DNA of 64,000 nt, taken from contig CAIVZZ010000005.1 in assembly GCA_903910555.1 (NCBI GenBank), positions 62,001 to 126,000 of the forward strand. Direction: 5' to 3'. This DNA comes from an uncultured Gemmatimonadota bacterium. GTDB lineage: Bacteria; Gemmatimonadota; Gemmatimonadetes; Gemmatimonadales; Gemmatimonadaceae. Position 1 is the stretch's first letter. Every line of letters begins with the position of its first letter. The notes below the pieces were generated by a model. The model worked only from the letters and a program-made list of their open reading frames with translations, was not told the origin of the DNA and did not search any database. Made by a program: the position numbers and the translations under genes. Shown one piece after another: positions 35,825-43,730 of the stretch.

Positions 35825-36718
35825 TCAGGTTACTTCCCAGAAACCGTTCAACGACCGGCCTTCCGGCGACTCGCGGAGCTTCTCGAACGCACGCTCGCGA
35901 ATCTGACGGATACGCTCGCGCGTCACGCCCATCAGCGCGCCGATCTTCTCGAGCGTCATCGCCTCTGCGCCTTCATCCAGCCCGTAGTACAGGTGGAGAA
36001 TCTTCCGTTCGCGCGGCGTGAGATAATCCTTGAACACGCGATCGATGCACTCGCGCATCAACTTGAAATCTGTTGTCTCCTCGATCTCCGCGCCGTCGCC
36101 GCCGGTGAAGCGCTCGCCGAGCGTGCAGGCTTCGCGGTCACTGCGATCGATCGGCGCGTCGAGCGAGAGCTCGGTGGCCGACATCTGTTTTGCAGAGCGA
36201 ACCTGCTCCGGCGTCTCTTCGAGCAGGCGGCCGATTTCATGATCCGTCGGGTCTCGCTTGAGTACCTGCGCGAGCACTGTTTCCGCGCGGGAGAGACGAA
36301 TCAGCTGTGAGTTCTTGTTGAGCGGGATTCGCACTGAGCGCGTCTGCTCGGCGAGCGCCTTGAGGACTGCCTGGCGCACCCACCACACGGCGTACGAGAT
36401 GAACTTTACGCCTTGATCAGGATCGAACTTCCGAACGGCTTTGAGGAGTCCTTCGTTGCCGATCGCGACGAGTTCGGAAAGGTCGAGTCCGTGGCCCTGA
36501 TACTTCTTCACATACGAGATGACGAACCGGAGATTCGCCGTGACGAGCCGCTCAGCTGCGGCTTCGTCGCCCTTCTGCGCGAGCCTGGCGAGACGTCGTT
36601 CCTCGGCCGGGTCCGTGATCAGTGGGAGCTTCTGAATGTCCTGGAGATACTGGTCGAAGGCCGTGGAGGGGGAGGAGCGAAAAAAACCTTTCGATCTCGA
36701 TTCAGTCGCATGCTGCAT
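35825..36718 (-). CDS. RNA polymerase sigma factor, sigma-70 group 1/2 (RpoD/SigA type)
   Basis: This is a 297-residue sigma factor with regions 1.2 to 4.2 and no long N-terminal 1.1 domain. Region 1.2 is FDQYLQDIQKLPLIT. Region 2 includes LVTANLRFVISYVKKYQGHGL and GNEGLLKAVRKFDPDQGVKFISYAVWWVRQAV, the -10 recognition helix. Region 4.2 is MTLEKIGALMGVTRERIRQIRERAFEKLR, the -35 helix-turn-helix. An acidic insert (GERFTGGDGAEIEETTDFK) separates regions 3 and 4. The length is that of the short primary sigma factors of Bacteroidota and Gemmatimonadota. ATG at 36718 is preferred to a GTG six bases upstream. Confidence 0.92.
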   Translation of the reverse strand: MQHATESRSKGFFRSSPSTAFDQYLQDIQKLPLITDPAEERRLARLAQKGDEAAAERLVTANLRFVISYVKKYQGHGLDLSELVAIGNEGLLKAVRKFDPDQGVKFISYAVWWVRQAVLKALAEQTRSVRIPLNKNSQLIRLSRAETVLAQVLKRDPTDHEIGRLLEETPEQVRSAKQMSATELSLDAPIDRSDREACTLGERFTGGDGAEIEETTDFKLMRECIDRVFKDYLTPRERKILHLYYGLDEGAEAMTLEKIGALMGVTRERIRQIRERAFEKLRESPEGRSLNGFWEVT

Positions 36719-36804
36719 ACACACCCCGGTGCGGCGTTGGGAAGTGAAATCGCGTTCTGGGCCCGCGTCTGCACGGAACTTCCGTGTAGGACTCAGGGAC
36801 GGTC

Positions 36805-36834
36805 AGGATATGCAGAGGTACACTCGCGGGTCAA
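36805..36834 (-). promoter_or_regulatory. Sigma gene promoter
   Basis: On the minus strand, TTGACC (36829-36834) and TATCCT (36805-36810) are 18 bp apart, with TGCA just before the -10 box. This gives a leader of about 80 nt before the sigma ATG. Confidence 0.5.
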
Positions 36835-36888
36835 CAACCAAATCGTATGCCAGTGATTCCGGCGGGGGTGCTCAGAGCGCGATATCGT

Positions 36889-36907
36889 TGCAAATCAATG
36901 ATTTGCA
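36889..36907. promoter_or_regulatory. Perfect 19-bp palindrome upstream of the sigma promoter
   Basis: TGCAAATCA and TGATTTGCA flank a single central A. It lies between the aroB stop and the sigma promoter and could be an operator or a weak terminator; there is no T-tract. The rest of the 206-bp gap shows nothing else recognisable. Confidence 0.45.
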
Positions 36908-36924
36908 CGCCGCAAAACCGGGCA

Positions 36925-38046
36925 TCACAAACTTGCGCGGGTCTCTCCGATGGCCTCGACTATTACCGAATCAGGGACCGGGATCGCGTAGCCGCGGTCG
37001 GCGCCGGCCATCGCGCCGAGCTTCGCCGGGAGCGCGTATTCGACCGATCCGGCGCGAGCTTTTTTGTCGCTGCGCGTCGCGTCGATCACCGCGGATGCCG
37101 TCATCGAATCGGGCACCGCGAATGGCAACGACGCGGCGCGAAGCAGTTGCACAATCGCTCCCGCGAGCGCCGCGTCCGCTTCGCCAAGCTTCGCCGCAAT
37201 GCGCGCCTCGACCACCATGCCGACTGCGATGCACTCGCCATGCAGCATCGTGTAGCCGCTGAGCGATTCAACTGCGTGGCCGATTGTATGACCGAAGTTC
37301 AGCGTCTTGCGCACGCCGCTTTCTCGCTCGTCGCGAGCGACGACATCGGCTTTGATTTCGATGTTCGTGCGGACCAGGCGCTCCGCGAGCGCGGCATCGG
37401 GCCCGCCCTCGCGCAGCAGTCCGCGGACGTTCGCTGCGATCCATTCGAACTCCGCGGCACTCGCGATGACGCCGTGCTTGATCGCCTCGGCGAGGCCGTT
37501 GCGCAGATGCACCAGCGGGAGCGTCGAGAGCGCGCGCGGGTCGACGATCACGAGCGCCGGATGATGAAACGCACCAACCAGATTTTTCCCCGCGCTCGTG
37601 TCGACGCCCGTCTTTCCGCCGATCGACGCGTCGATCATCGCGAGCAGCGAGGTCGGCATCTGCACGAACGGAACGCCGCGCATGTAGGTCGCGGCGACGA
37701 ATCCGGCGAGGTCACCAATGACGCCACCGCCGAGTGCGATGATCGCCGAGTCGCGGCCGAAGCCGGCGCTCAGCAGTTCATCGGTCAGCCGCGCCCACTG
37801 CTCCCGCGTCTTGCTCGCTTCGCCTGCGGGAATCGTGAAGAGCGTGACCGATGCCGGCGCACACGCAGCGGCGACCCGCGCGGCGTAGATCGGAGCAACG
37901 ATATCGTCGCTGATGATCGCGAAGCGCCGATTCGGGAGCGCGGTGCGCAGCTCTGCACCGCACGAATCGAGCACTCCCGCGCCGATGACGATTTGCGAAC
38001 CGTGAAGCTCCAGTCGCCCGTCGCCCGTCGCCAAATCGCCCCTCAT
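36925..38046 (-). CDS. aroB: 3-dehydroquinate synthase
   Basis: This is a 373-residue enzyme of the shikimate pathway, converting DAHP to 3-dehydroquinate with NAD+ and Zn2+ or Co2+. The conserved blocks are PAGEASKTREQW, ALGGGVIGDLAGFVAATYMRG, QMPTSLLAMIDASIGGKTGVD, and the metal ligands in NGLAEAIKHGVIA, NFGHTIGHAVE and LHGECIAVGMV. The family length is normal. It lies 25 bp after the cobalamin adenosyltransferase gene on the same strand. Confidence 0.96.
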   Translation of the reverse strand: MRGDLATGDGRLELHGSQIVIGAGVLDSCGAELRTALPNRRFAIISDDIVAPIYAARVAAACAPASVTLFTIPAGEASKTREQWARLTDELLSAGFGRDSAIIALGGGVIGDLAGFVAATYMRGVPFVQMPTSLLAMIDASIGGKTGVDTSAGKNLVGAFHHPALVIVDPRALSTLPLVHLRNGLAEAIKHGVIASAAEFEWIAANVRGLLREGGPDAALAERLVRTNIEIKADVVARDERESGVRKTLNFGHTIGHAVESLSGYTMLHGECIAVGMVVEARIAAKLGEADAALAGAIVQLLRAASLPFAVPDSMTASAVIDATRSDKKARAGSVEYALPAKLGAMAGADRGYAIPVPDSVIVEAIGETRASL

Positions 38047-38071
38047 GCTTCGCCCGTCCCTGTCGTGCGGT

Positions 38072-38623
38072 TTACCATGTCACTTCGCCCGCACCCGCGC
38101 GCCTGTTCGCAACGCGGGCGAGGACGAAGAGCAGATCGGAAAGGCGGTTGAGATAGACGACGATGATTTGCGGCACTTCATCCGTGCGCTGGAGCGTGAT
38201 CACCGAGCGCTCGGCGCGGCGGCAGACGGTACGCGCGACGTGCAGCGCGGCCGCTTTCGGCGTGCCGCCCGGCATGATGAACGCCTTCAACGGCTCGAGC
38301 TCCTCTTCGCCATCGTCGATCGCCTGCTCGAGCTGGGCGATGCGTTTGTCGGAGAGGCGCGCCTTCTCGAGCTGCTCTTTGTATTTCTCCGGATGCGGTG
38401 TGGCGAGCAGCGCGCCGATCGCGAACAGATCGCGCTGAATCGGCGCGAGCACTTCGTCAATGCGCGGCATCATATCCACCGCGCGCGCGGCGCCGATTAC
38501 GGCGTTGAGTTCGTCGACGTCACCGTACGATTCGACGCGCACATGATCTTTCTCGACGCGGCCGCCGCCGAAGAGGCCGGTGCGGCCGTCGTCGCCGGTT
38601 GTGGTGTAGATCTTGGGGGCCAT
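38072..38623 (-). CDS. Cob(I)alamin adenosyltransferase, PduO type
   Basis: This is a 183-residue trimeric ATP:cob(I)alamin adenosyltransferase. The N-terminal ATP-binding motif is KIYTTTGDDGRTGLFGGGRV, followed by KDHVRVESYGDVDELNAVIG, and the C-terminal helix carries ARTVCRRAERSVI and LNRLSDLLFVLARV. It makes adenosylcobalamin for mutases or ribonucleotide reductase; no B12-dependent enzyme lies nearby. It appears to be the first gene of a unit with aroB. Confidence 0.94.
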   Translation of the reverse strand: MAPKIYTTTGDDGRTGLFGGGRVEKDHVRVESYGDVDELNAVIGAARAVDMMPRIDEVLAPIQRDLFAIGALLATPHPEKYKEQLEKARLSDKRIAQLEQAIDDGEEELEPLKAFIMPGGTPKAAALHVARTVCRRAERSVITLQRTDEVPQIIVVYLNRLSDLLFVLARVANRRAGAGEVTW

Positions 38624-38670
38624 GCGGGAAACTTAGCGAAGCGAGGATCGGTGTGTGGTATTCAGTTCAA

Positions 38671-38809
38671 AGTCTACAGTCTACAGTCTAGAGTCTGAGA
38701 ACCTGCCGTTTGCAGTTGACGGCTGTGAACTGCGTACCGCGGGTTGTCAGACGCTAGACGCTAGACACTAGACACCACACACCAGACACCACACACCAGA
38801 CTGCAGACC
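38671..38809. repeat. Palindromic intergenic repeat, GTCTAG family, copy F (expanded arm)
   Basis: This is an inverted repeat of about 139 bp between two minus-strand genes. The left arm is a near-perfect heptad array (AGTCTAC, AGTCTAC, AGTCTAG, AGTCTGAG). The right arm contains CTAGACG/CTAGACA units and then a duplicated ACCACACACCAGAC unit. The core TGCCGTTTGCAGTTGAC ... GTGAACTGCGTACCGCGGG is closest to copies C and D. Confidence 0.9.
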
Positions 38810-38817
38810 ACCTCGAC

Positions 38818-39852
38818 TCAGCTCCCAAAAACCTTCGACCAAACGGACTTCCCATCCTTCTTCGCCTGCGGCGCTGAATCGGGCGCCTTCCGCGGCGCAC
38901 TGGTCGGCGGGCGGTAGGACGATGGGAACTGCTTCGCGAGGTGACTCTGCAGCCGCTCGGGTGAACCCGGCGACCGCTGCTTCGCACACCATTCGTCGAG
39001 CGACATGCCGAACATCGCCGCGTTCGGGCGCATCATTGCGTCCTTCGCGATCGCGAGCGAGAGCAGACCGGTGATGCTCTGGTCGAGATCCGGAAGCAGG
39101 CCGCGCAGATCCGGCGACGGCGCGATCACCACTTCGTCGAGCGCCGCCTCTGTTTCCTGTTCGCGAAAGAGCTGCTGCAGTGCGAGCAGCTCGAACAGCA
39201 CCACACCGGTGGAGAAGATATCCGTGCGCCAGTCGACGTTCTCTCCCACGATCTGCTGCGGGCTCATGTAGTGTTTCTTGCCGATCGTCATGCGGCGCTC
39301 TTCGGCGGGATCGCGCATCGACCGTGCTTTCGCGATGCCGAAATCGGCGAGCTTCACCTGCCCGTCCCACGTGAGCAGGACGTTGCCGGGCGAGACGTCG
39401 CGGTGGACGATGTAGAGTCGGTTGCCGGAGTCGTCGACGAAGTTGTGCGCGTAGTCGAGCGCGCGGCACACGCGGCTCACGATGTACGCGGCGAGCGGCG
39501 CCGGCATCGGCTCACCGATCGCGCGGTGATGGTCGATGAGCGCGCGAAGCGTGACGCCGCGGATGTACTCCATCGCCATGTAAAACTGTCCGTCGACTTC
39601 CTCGAACTGGTAGATCTGCACGATGTTGCCGTGCACCAGATTTGCCGAGAGCTTTGCCTCGTCGATGAACAGCTGAAGCCATTCCGGCTGCGCAGCGTAC
39701 TTCTCGTGAATCACCTTGAGCGCGACGCGCTTGGTGAAGCCGCGGTCACCCATTTGCTCCGCCTCGTACACGGTCGCCATCCCACCGCTCGCGATGCGGC
39801 GGAGGAGGCGGAACTGGCCGTGATATTCGATCGTGCGAACTGCGTCGGTCAT
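38818..39852 (-). CDS. Ser/Thr protein kinase (soluble, Hanks type)
   Basis: This is a 344-residue kinase without a membrane helix. The kinase domain (residues about 10-270) has IASGGMATVYEAEQMG, the ATP lysine in KRVALKVIHEKY, the catalytic loop HRDVSPGNVLLTWDG, and DFGIAKARSM. The HRDVSPGN form (serine in place of the usual lysine-proline) is the type often seen in myxobacterial and related kinases. A disordered tail rich in Pro/Ser/Lys follows. The DinB-family gene precedes it by 15 bp on the same strand. The substrate is unknown. Confidence 0.9.
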   Translation of the reverse strand: MTDAVRTIEYHGQFRLLRRIASGGMATVYEAEQMGDRGFTKRVALKVIHEKYAAQPEWLQLFIDEAKLSANLVHGNIVQIYQFEEVDGQFYMAMEYIRGVTLRALIDHHRAIGEPMPAPLAAYIVSRVCRALDYAHNFVDDSGNRLYIVHRDVSPGNVLLTWDGQVKLADFGIAKARSMRDPAEERRMTIGKKHYMSPQQIVGENVDWRTDIFSTGVVLFELLALQQLFREQETEAALDEVVIAPSPDLRGLLPDLDQSITGLLSLAIAKDAMMRPNAAMFGMSLDEWCAKQRSPGSPERLQSHLAKQFPSSYRPPTSAPRKAPDSAPQAKKDGKSVWSKVFGS

Positions 39853-39867
39853 TCGGGTTTTCCGGTC

Positions 39868-40371
39868 CTAGTGTTCGTCGGCCGACGGACCGTACATCCC
39901 CGGTACCGGGACGTCGTTCAGACGGAGGTATACGCCGAGCTGCGCGCGATGATGGATGATGTGGTTCATCACGAAACTGCGGAGCACGTTGAGCCGCGGC
40001 ATCGCGAAAATCTGGTGACCGCCGGCCTTCAGCGTCCACATGCCGGCGAGATGTTCATCGCTCACGCCGGCGAGCGCGGTGCGCGCAGCAGCCACTTTTT
40101 TGTCGAACGAGTCGAGCAGCTTCTCTCGTGAATCGACAACGGGCTGTGCCGGACGCGGCACGCCAACCGGCGCGAAATCGAGCTCGTCCTTGCTGATCGT
40201 CTCGACAACCCAGTGCGGAAGATCGGCCACGTGCCAGGCCAGCCAGCCAAGCGAACCCGACTTTGCGTGGGGCTTGAAGTCCGCTTTGTCGACAGGGACC
40301 CGCTCGAGAACCTTGCGGGTACTTGCCATCTCCATGTCGAACTCGGGCAGCAGGGCATCGCGAATGGCCAT
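39868..40371 (-). CDS. DinB/YfiT-like metal-dependent protein
   Basis: This is a 167-residue four-helix DinB-superfamily protein. The three metal-ligand histidines can be picked out in LGWLAWHVADLPHWV and MNHIIHHRAQLGVYLRL, which carries the family's HxxxH-like motif, and the ending NDVPVPGMYGPSAD is typical. In other bacteria the fold hosts thiol-dependent S-transferases and hydrolases; the activity here is unknown. The start is set by a strong GGAGG Shine-Dalgarno sequence at 40380-40384; the long open frame upstream is a shadow of the reductase gene. Confidence 0.88.
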   Translation of the reverse strand: MAIRDALLPEFDMEMASTRKVLERVPVDKADFKPHAKSGSLGWLAWHVADLPHWVVETISKDELDFAPVGVPRPAQPVVDSREKLLDSFDKKVAAARTALAGVSDEHLAGMWTLKAGGHQIFAMPRLNVLRSFVMNHIIHHRAQLGVYLRLNDVPVPGMYGPSADEH

Positions 40372-40425
40372 CTTTCGTTCCTCCAACAGGTTGATTCGGC
40401 CTCTCACGGCGGCGAACTTTCTCCA
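40372..40425. promoter_or_regulatory. Divergent 54-bp promoter gap
   Basis: GGAGG (minus strand, 40380-40384) serves the DinB gene. No convincing -35/-10 pair is visible for the plus-strand reductase run that begins at 40426. Confidence 0.4.
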
Positions 40426-41442
40426 ATGGCACGCGAGATCAGGGATATCACGATAATTGGGGCGGGGCCTGCGGGCCTCTTTGCACAGTTTTATGCCGGT
40501 ATGCGAGGCGCCACCGCCCAGATTGTTGACGCGCTTTCGGAGCCCGGTGGACAGCTGACTGCGTTGTACCCCGAGAAGTACATCTTCGATGTGGGCGGCT
40601 TCCCAAAGATACTCGCGAAAGACCTCGTCCGCTCGCTGGTGGAACAGGCAGCGCAGTTCGGTCAGCCCGTGCACTGCAACCAGCGCGTGATCGCGCTCGA
40701 AGAAGCGGATGGAATTTTCACACTCGTCACCGAGACCGACCGCTTTCCGACGCGCGCGATCGTCGTCGCGGCGGGCATCGGCGCGTTCGCGCCGCGGCGC
40801 CTCCCGCAGCCTGTTGCCGAGCAGTGGTATGGGCGCGGAATTCACGACCGCGTTTCCGATCCCGCCGCGTTCGCCGGCCAGCATGTCGTGATCATCGGCG
40901 GCGGCGACTCGGCGTTCGACTGGGCGCATCAGTTGCGCGGGCGCGCCGCGAGCGTCGCTCTGATACACCGCAGCGATCGCTACCGTGCGCACGCGGCAAC
41001 GGTCGCCGAAGTGCACGCCGCCGCCGCCGCCGGAGAGACGCTGCTGCATCCCTTCCACGAACTCCACGACGTGATTGCTGAAGACGGCCGGATCGTCGCG
41101 CTCGATCTCAAGGACATCAAGGCAAAATCCACGCGCCGGATCCGCGCCGATGTGGTGCTGCCAATGCTCGGATTCGTGAGCGACATCGGCGCGCTCGCCG
41201 ACTGGGGACTGCAGGTCGAGAACGACGAGATCGTCGTGAACTCGCAGATGGAAACCGGGCGTGCGGGCGTGTACGCCGCCGGCGACATCAACACATATCC
41301 GGGCAAACTGAAGCTGATCGCGACGGGATTTGGTGAGGCCGCGACTGCTGTGAATCAGGCCGTGCACCACATCTACCCCGAGAAGAAAGTGAACCCGGGG
41401 CACTCGTCGAACCTCGCGATTTTCGGACAGAAGGACGACTGA
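40426..41442 (+). CDS. Ferredoxin--NADP+ reductase, thioredoxin-reductase-like
   Basis: This is a 338-residue flavoprotein of the TrxR-like FNR class. The FAD-binding motif is IIGAGPAGLFAQFYAGMRG, the NADPH-binding motif is VVIIGGGDSAFDWA, and the second FAD motif is GVYAAGDINTYPGKLKLIATG. The CxxC redox pair of true thioredoxin reductase is absent, which separates the FNR branch. It shuttles electrons between NADPH and ferredoxin in the cytosol. ATG at 40426 matches family length. It opens the long plus-strand run, and its TGA overlaps the TamA start by one base. Confidence 0.92.
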   Translation: MAREIRDITIIGAGPAGLFAQFYAGMRGATAQIVDALSEPGGQLTALYPEKYIFDVGGFPKILAKDLVRSLVEQAAQFGQPVHCNQRVIALEEADGIFTLVTETDRFPTRAIVVAAGIGAFAPRRLPQPVAEQWYGRGIHDRVSDPAAFAGQHVVIIGGGDSAFDWAHQLRGRAASVALIHRSDRYRAHAATVAEVHAAAAAGETLLHPFHELHDVIAEDGRIVALDLKDIKAKSTRRIRADVVLPMLGFVSDIGALADWGLQVENDEIVVNSQMETGRAGVYAAGDINTYPGKLKLIATGFGEAATAVNQAVHHIYPEKKVNPGHSSNLAIFGQKDD

Positions 41443-43727
41443 TGATTCCACGCGGCCGTCGAGGTGGCTGGGCCCTGCTGCTGGCCGTCCTCCTCGCGGT
41501 AACCGCTCGCACGTCGCGCGCGCAGGAACTGAGGTGCGAACGCGGCGATGTCGAGGTGATGAAACTCACGTTTCAGGGCAACCACGCGTTTGCGGGGAGC
41601 GTCCTGCAGGACGGCATCGTCACCGCGCCCTCGTCGTGGTGGCAGCGCACGATCCGCCTCGGCGGCTTCGGCACGCGGCGCTGCTTCGAGTCCGACACGC
41701 TCGCGCACGACCGGCTGCGCCTCATCATCTGGTATCGCAATCATGGCTACGCGAGCGTCACCGTCGACACCGTCGTCGCACGACTGAGCCCGTCGCGGCT
41801 CACCGTGCGGTTCTCGATCAACGAGGGACCGCCGACGATCGTCGACTCGCTTGCGATCACCGGGCTCGACTCCGTGCCCGAGCAGGAACGTGCGGCGGTT
41901 CTCAAGGGACTGCCGTCGCGCAAAGGACAGCCGTTTGACAAGTACGCCAACGACACGACGCGTGCGATGATGACCGAACGGTTGCACAACGGCGGCTATC
42001 CGGATGCGGAGGTCCTGATCAACTCCGACACGAGGCTCGCGGCGCGGCGCGCGAGTGTGGAGTTCGCCGTGTCGACCGGCGCGCGCATGCATCTCGGAGC
42101 GATCGTGCTCAAAGTGGACCCGAGGCCGGGCGCGACGCGTGCCGTGATGGACAAGACGATCCGGCAAGTCGCGTCGCTCAACGAAGGCGATCTGTACTCG
42201 CAGGAAGCGCTCGAACGCGCGAAGCGCGTGCTGTATCAAACGCAGGCGTTTACGCGCGTCGGCGTGACGCCCGATTCAACGCGCACGAAGGGCGACTCGC
42301 TTGTGCCGGTGACGCTGCAGCTCACAGAGGGCTACATGCACCAGGCGCATGCGGGCGTTGGATACGGCACGCTCGACTGTTTCCGCACCACCGGCGATTA
42401 CACGGCGTACAGCGTCGGCGGGAGCGCCACGCGGCTCGATCTGAATGCGCGCGTGTCGAAGATCGGCGTCGGCGAACCGCTCACGGGACTGGGTGCGCTC
42501 TGTCCGACCGCGGCGAGCGATCTGTACAGCAAAGATCTCAACTACTTCGGCGGCGCCACCTTCTCGCGACCCGCGATTTTCCGCGGCGTGGTGCCGTCGT
42601 ATTCGCTCTACAGCGAGCGCCGTTCGGAGTTCGACGCATATCTGCGCACGACGCCGGTCGGCGGAAACGTGACGCTCGCACGTCCGCTTGGCCTCGTCAC
42701 CGAGGCGGTCTCGTACTCGGTCGAATACGGGCGTACGCAGGCACAGCCGGCGCTCTTGTGCGCCGTGTTCAATGCGTGCGACGCGGCAGACCAGACGGCC
42801 GTGCAGCGCTTGCAGCGCCTCGCGGTCGTGTCGTTCTCGATCGAACGCAACGGCAGCGACAACCCGGTGAATCCCACGCGCGGGTCCGTGCTGCGGTTCG
42901 AGTTTCGCACGGCGGGCGCGTACACGGGCTCGGATCCGTCGCTGCACTTCAACAAAGTGCTCGTCGACGGATCGGTGTACGTGCCGGCGACGCGCAACAT
43001 CGTGCTTGCCGCGCGCCTGCGATTTGGTGCGGTGCTCGGATCGAGCTTCGGGTTCGACAACTCGGCGACGTTTATTCCGCAGCAGGAGCGTCTGTTCGGA
43101 GGCGGCCAGACGACGGTGCGCGGATTCCAGCAGAACGAACTCGGGCCCGCCGTCTACATCCCGGCGGCGTACGATACGCTGCACGCCGACGGCTCGGCCT
43201 TCGCGCACGGCGTGGCTCTGAAGCAGGGGGACACGGCGTATTTCAGCTCGAGCAGCGCCGCCGGGGGGCTGCGCACGGTCCCCACTGGCGGCAACGCGCT
43301 CGCGGTTGCCATGGTCGAGGCGCGCATTCGCAGTCCGTTCCTGCCGAAGATTCTCGAGTGGGCGATTTTCCTCGACGGCGGAGCCGTGTGGAACGTCGGC
43401 AAGGAAGACGAGAGCGTCGGCTTTAATTCTCTGCGCTGGACGCCGGGATTCGGCGCGCGCATCCACACCGGATTCGGTGCGCTGAGGCTCGATCTTGCGT
43501 ACAATCGGTATCAGCAGCCGGCGGGCGCGGCGTACTTCGACGCACCGGTTCAATCCGGCGGCGCGCTCTACTGCGTGAGCCCGAAGAATACGCTTCCGGT
43601 GACGGTCGGAACGAACAACGCCATCACGCAGGCGTCGGGCCTCTGCCCCGGTTCCTTCCAGCCGCCGCTGCAGAGCGCGTGGTACCGGCGGTTTGCGTTC
43701 GTGCTCACACTCGGCGAGGCGTTCTAA
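41442..43727 (+). CDS. tamA: Outer-membrane assembly protein of the Omp85 family (TamA-like)
   Basis: This is a 761-residue Omp85 protein. A signal peptide (LLLAVLLAVTARTSRAQ) is followed by POTRA domains (VEVMKLTFQGNHAFAGSVLQDG; SINEGPPTIVDSLAITG; AMMTERLHNGGYPDAEV) and a C-terminal barrel of about 400 residues. The barrel holds the lid-loop type motif RLFGGGQTTVRGFQQNELGP and ends with a terminal strand SAWYRRFAFVLTLGEAF, whose final phenylalanine is the outer-membrane sorting signal. With TamB next to it, it should form the translocation and assembly module for outer-membrane proteins or lipids. It is coupled to the reductase by a one-base overlap and to tamB by 3 bp. Confidence 0.9.
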   Translation: MIPRGRRGGWALLLAVLLAVTARTSRAQELRCERGDVEVMKLTFQGNHAFAGSVLQDGIVTAPSSWWQRTIRLGGFGTRRCFESDTLAHDRLRLIIWYRNHGYASVTVDTVVARLSPSRLTVRFSINEGPPTIVDSLAITGLDSVPEQERAAVLKGLPSRKGQPFDKYANDTTRAMMTERLHNGGYPDAEVLINSDTRLAARRASVEFAVSTGARMHLGAIVLKVDPRPGATRAVMDKTIRQVASLNEGDLYSQEALERAKRVLYQTQAFTRVGVTPDSTRTKGDSLVPVTLQLTEGYMHQAHAGVGYGTLDCFRTTGDYTAYSVGGSATRLDLNARVSKIGVGEPLTGLGALCPTAASDLYSKDLNYFGGATFSRPAIFRGVVPSYSLYSERRSEFDAYLRTTPVGGNVTLARPLGLVTEAVSYSVEYGRTQAQPALLCAVFNACDAADQTAVQRLQRLAVVSFSIERNGSDNPVNPTRGSVLRFEFRTAGAYTGSDPSLHFNKVLVDGSVYVPATRNIVLAARLRFGAVLGSSFGFDNSATFIPQQERLFGGGQTTVRGFQQNELGPAVYIPAAYDTLHADGSAFAHGVALKQGDTAYFSSSSAAGGLRTVPTGGNALAVAMVEARIRSPFLPKILEWAIFLDGGAVWNVGKEDESVGFNSLRWTPGFGARIHTGFGALRLDLAYNRYQQPAGAAYFDAPVQSGGALYCVSPKNTLPVTVGTNNAITQASGLCPGSFQPPLQSAWYRRFAFVLTLGEAF

Positions 43728-43730
43728 GCA

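Noticed and set aside
36847-38151. Long plus-strand open frame opposite aroB
   Set aside because: It is arginine/aspartate-rich and has no recognisable domain; aroB on the minus strand explains the region completely.
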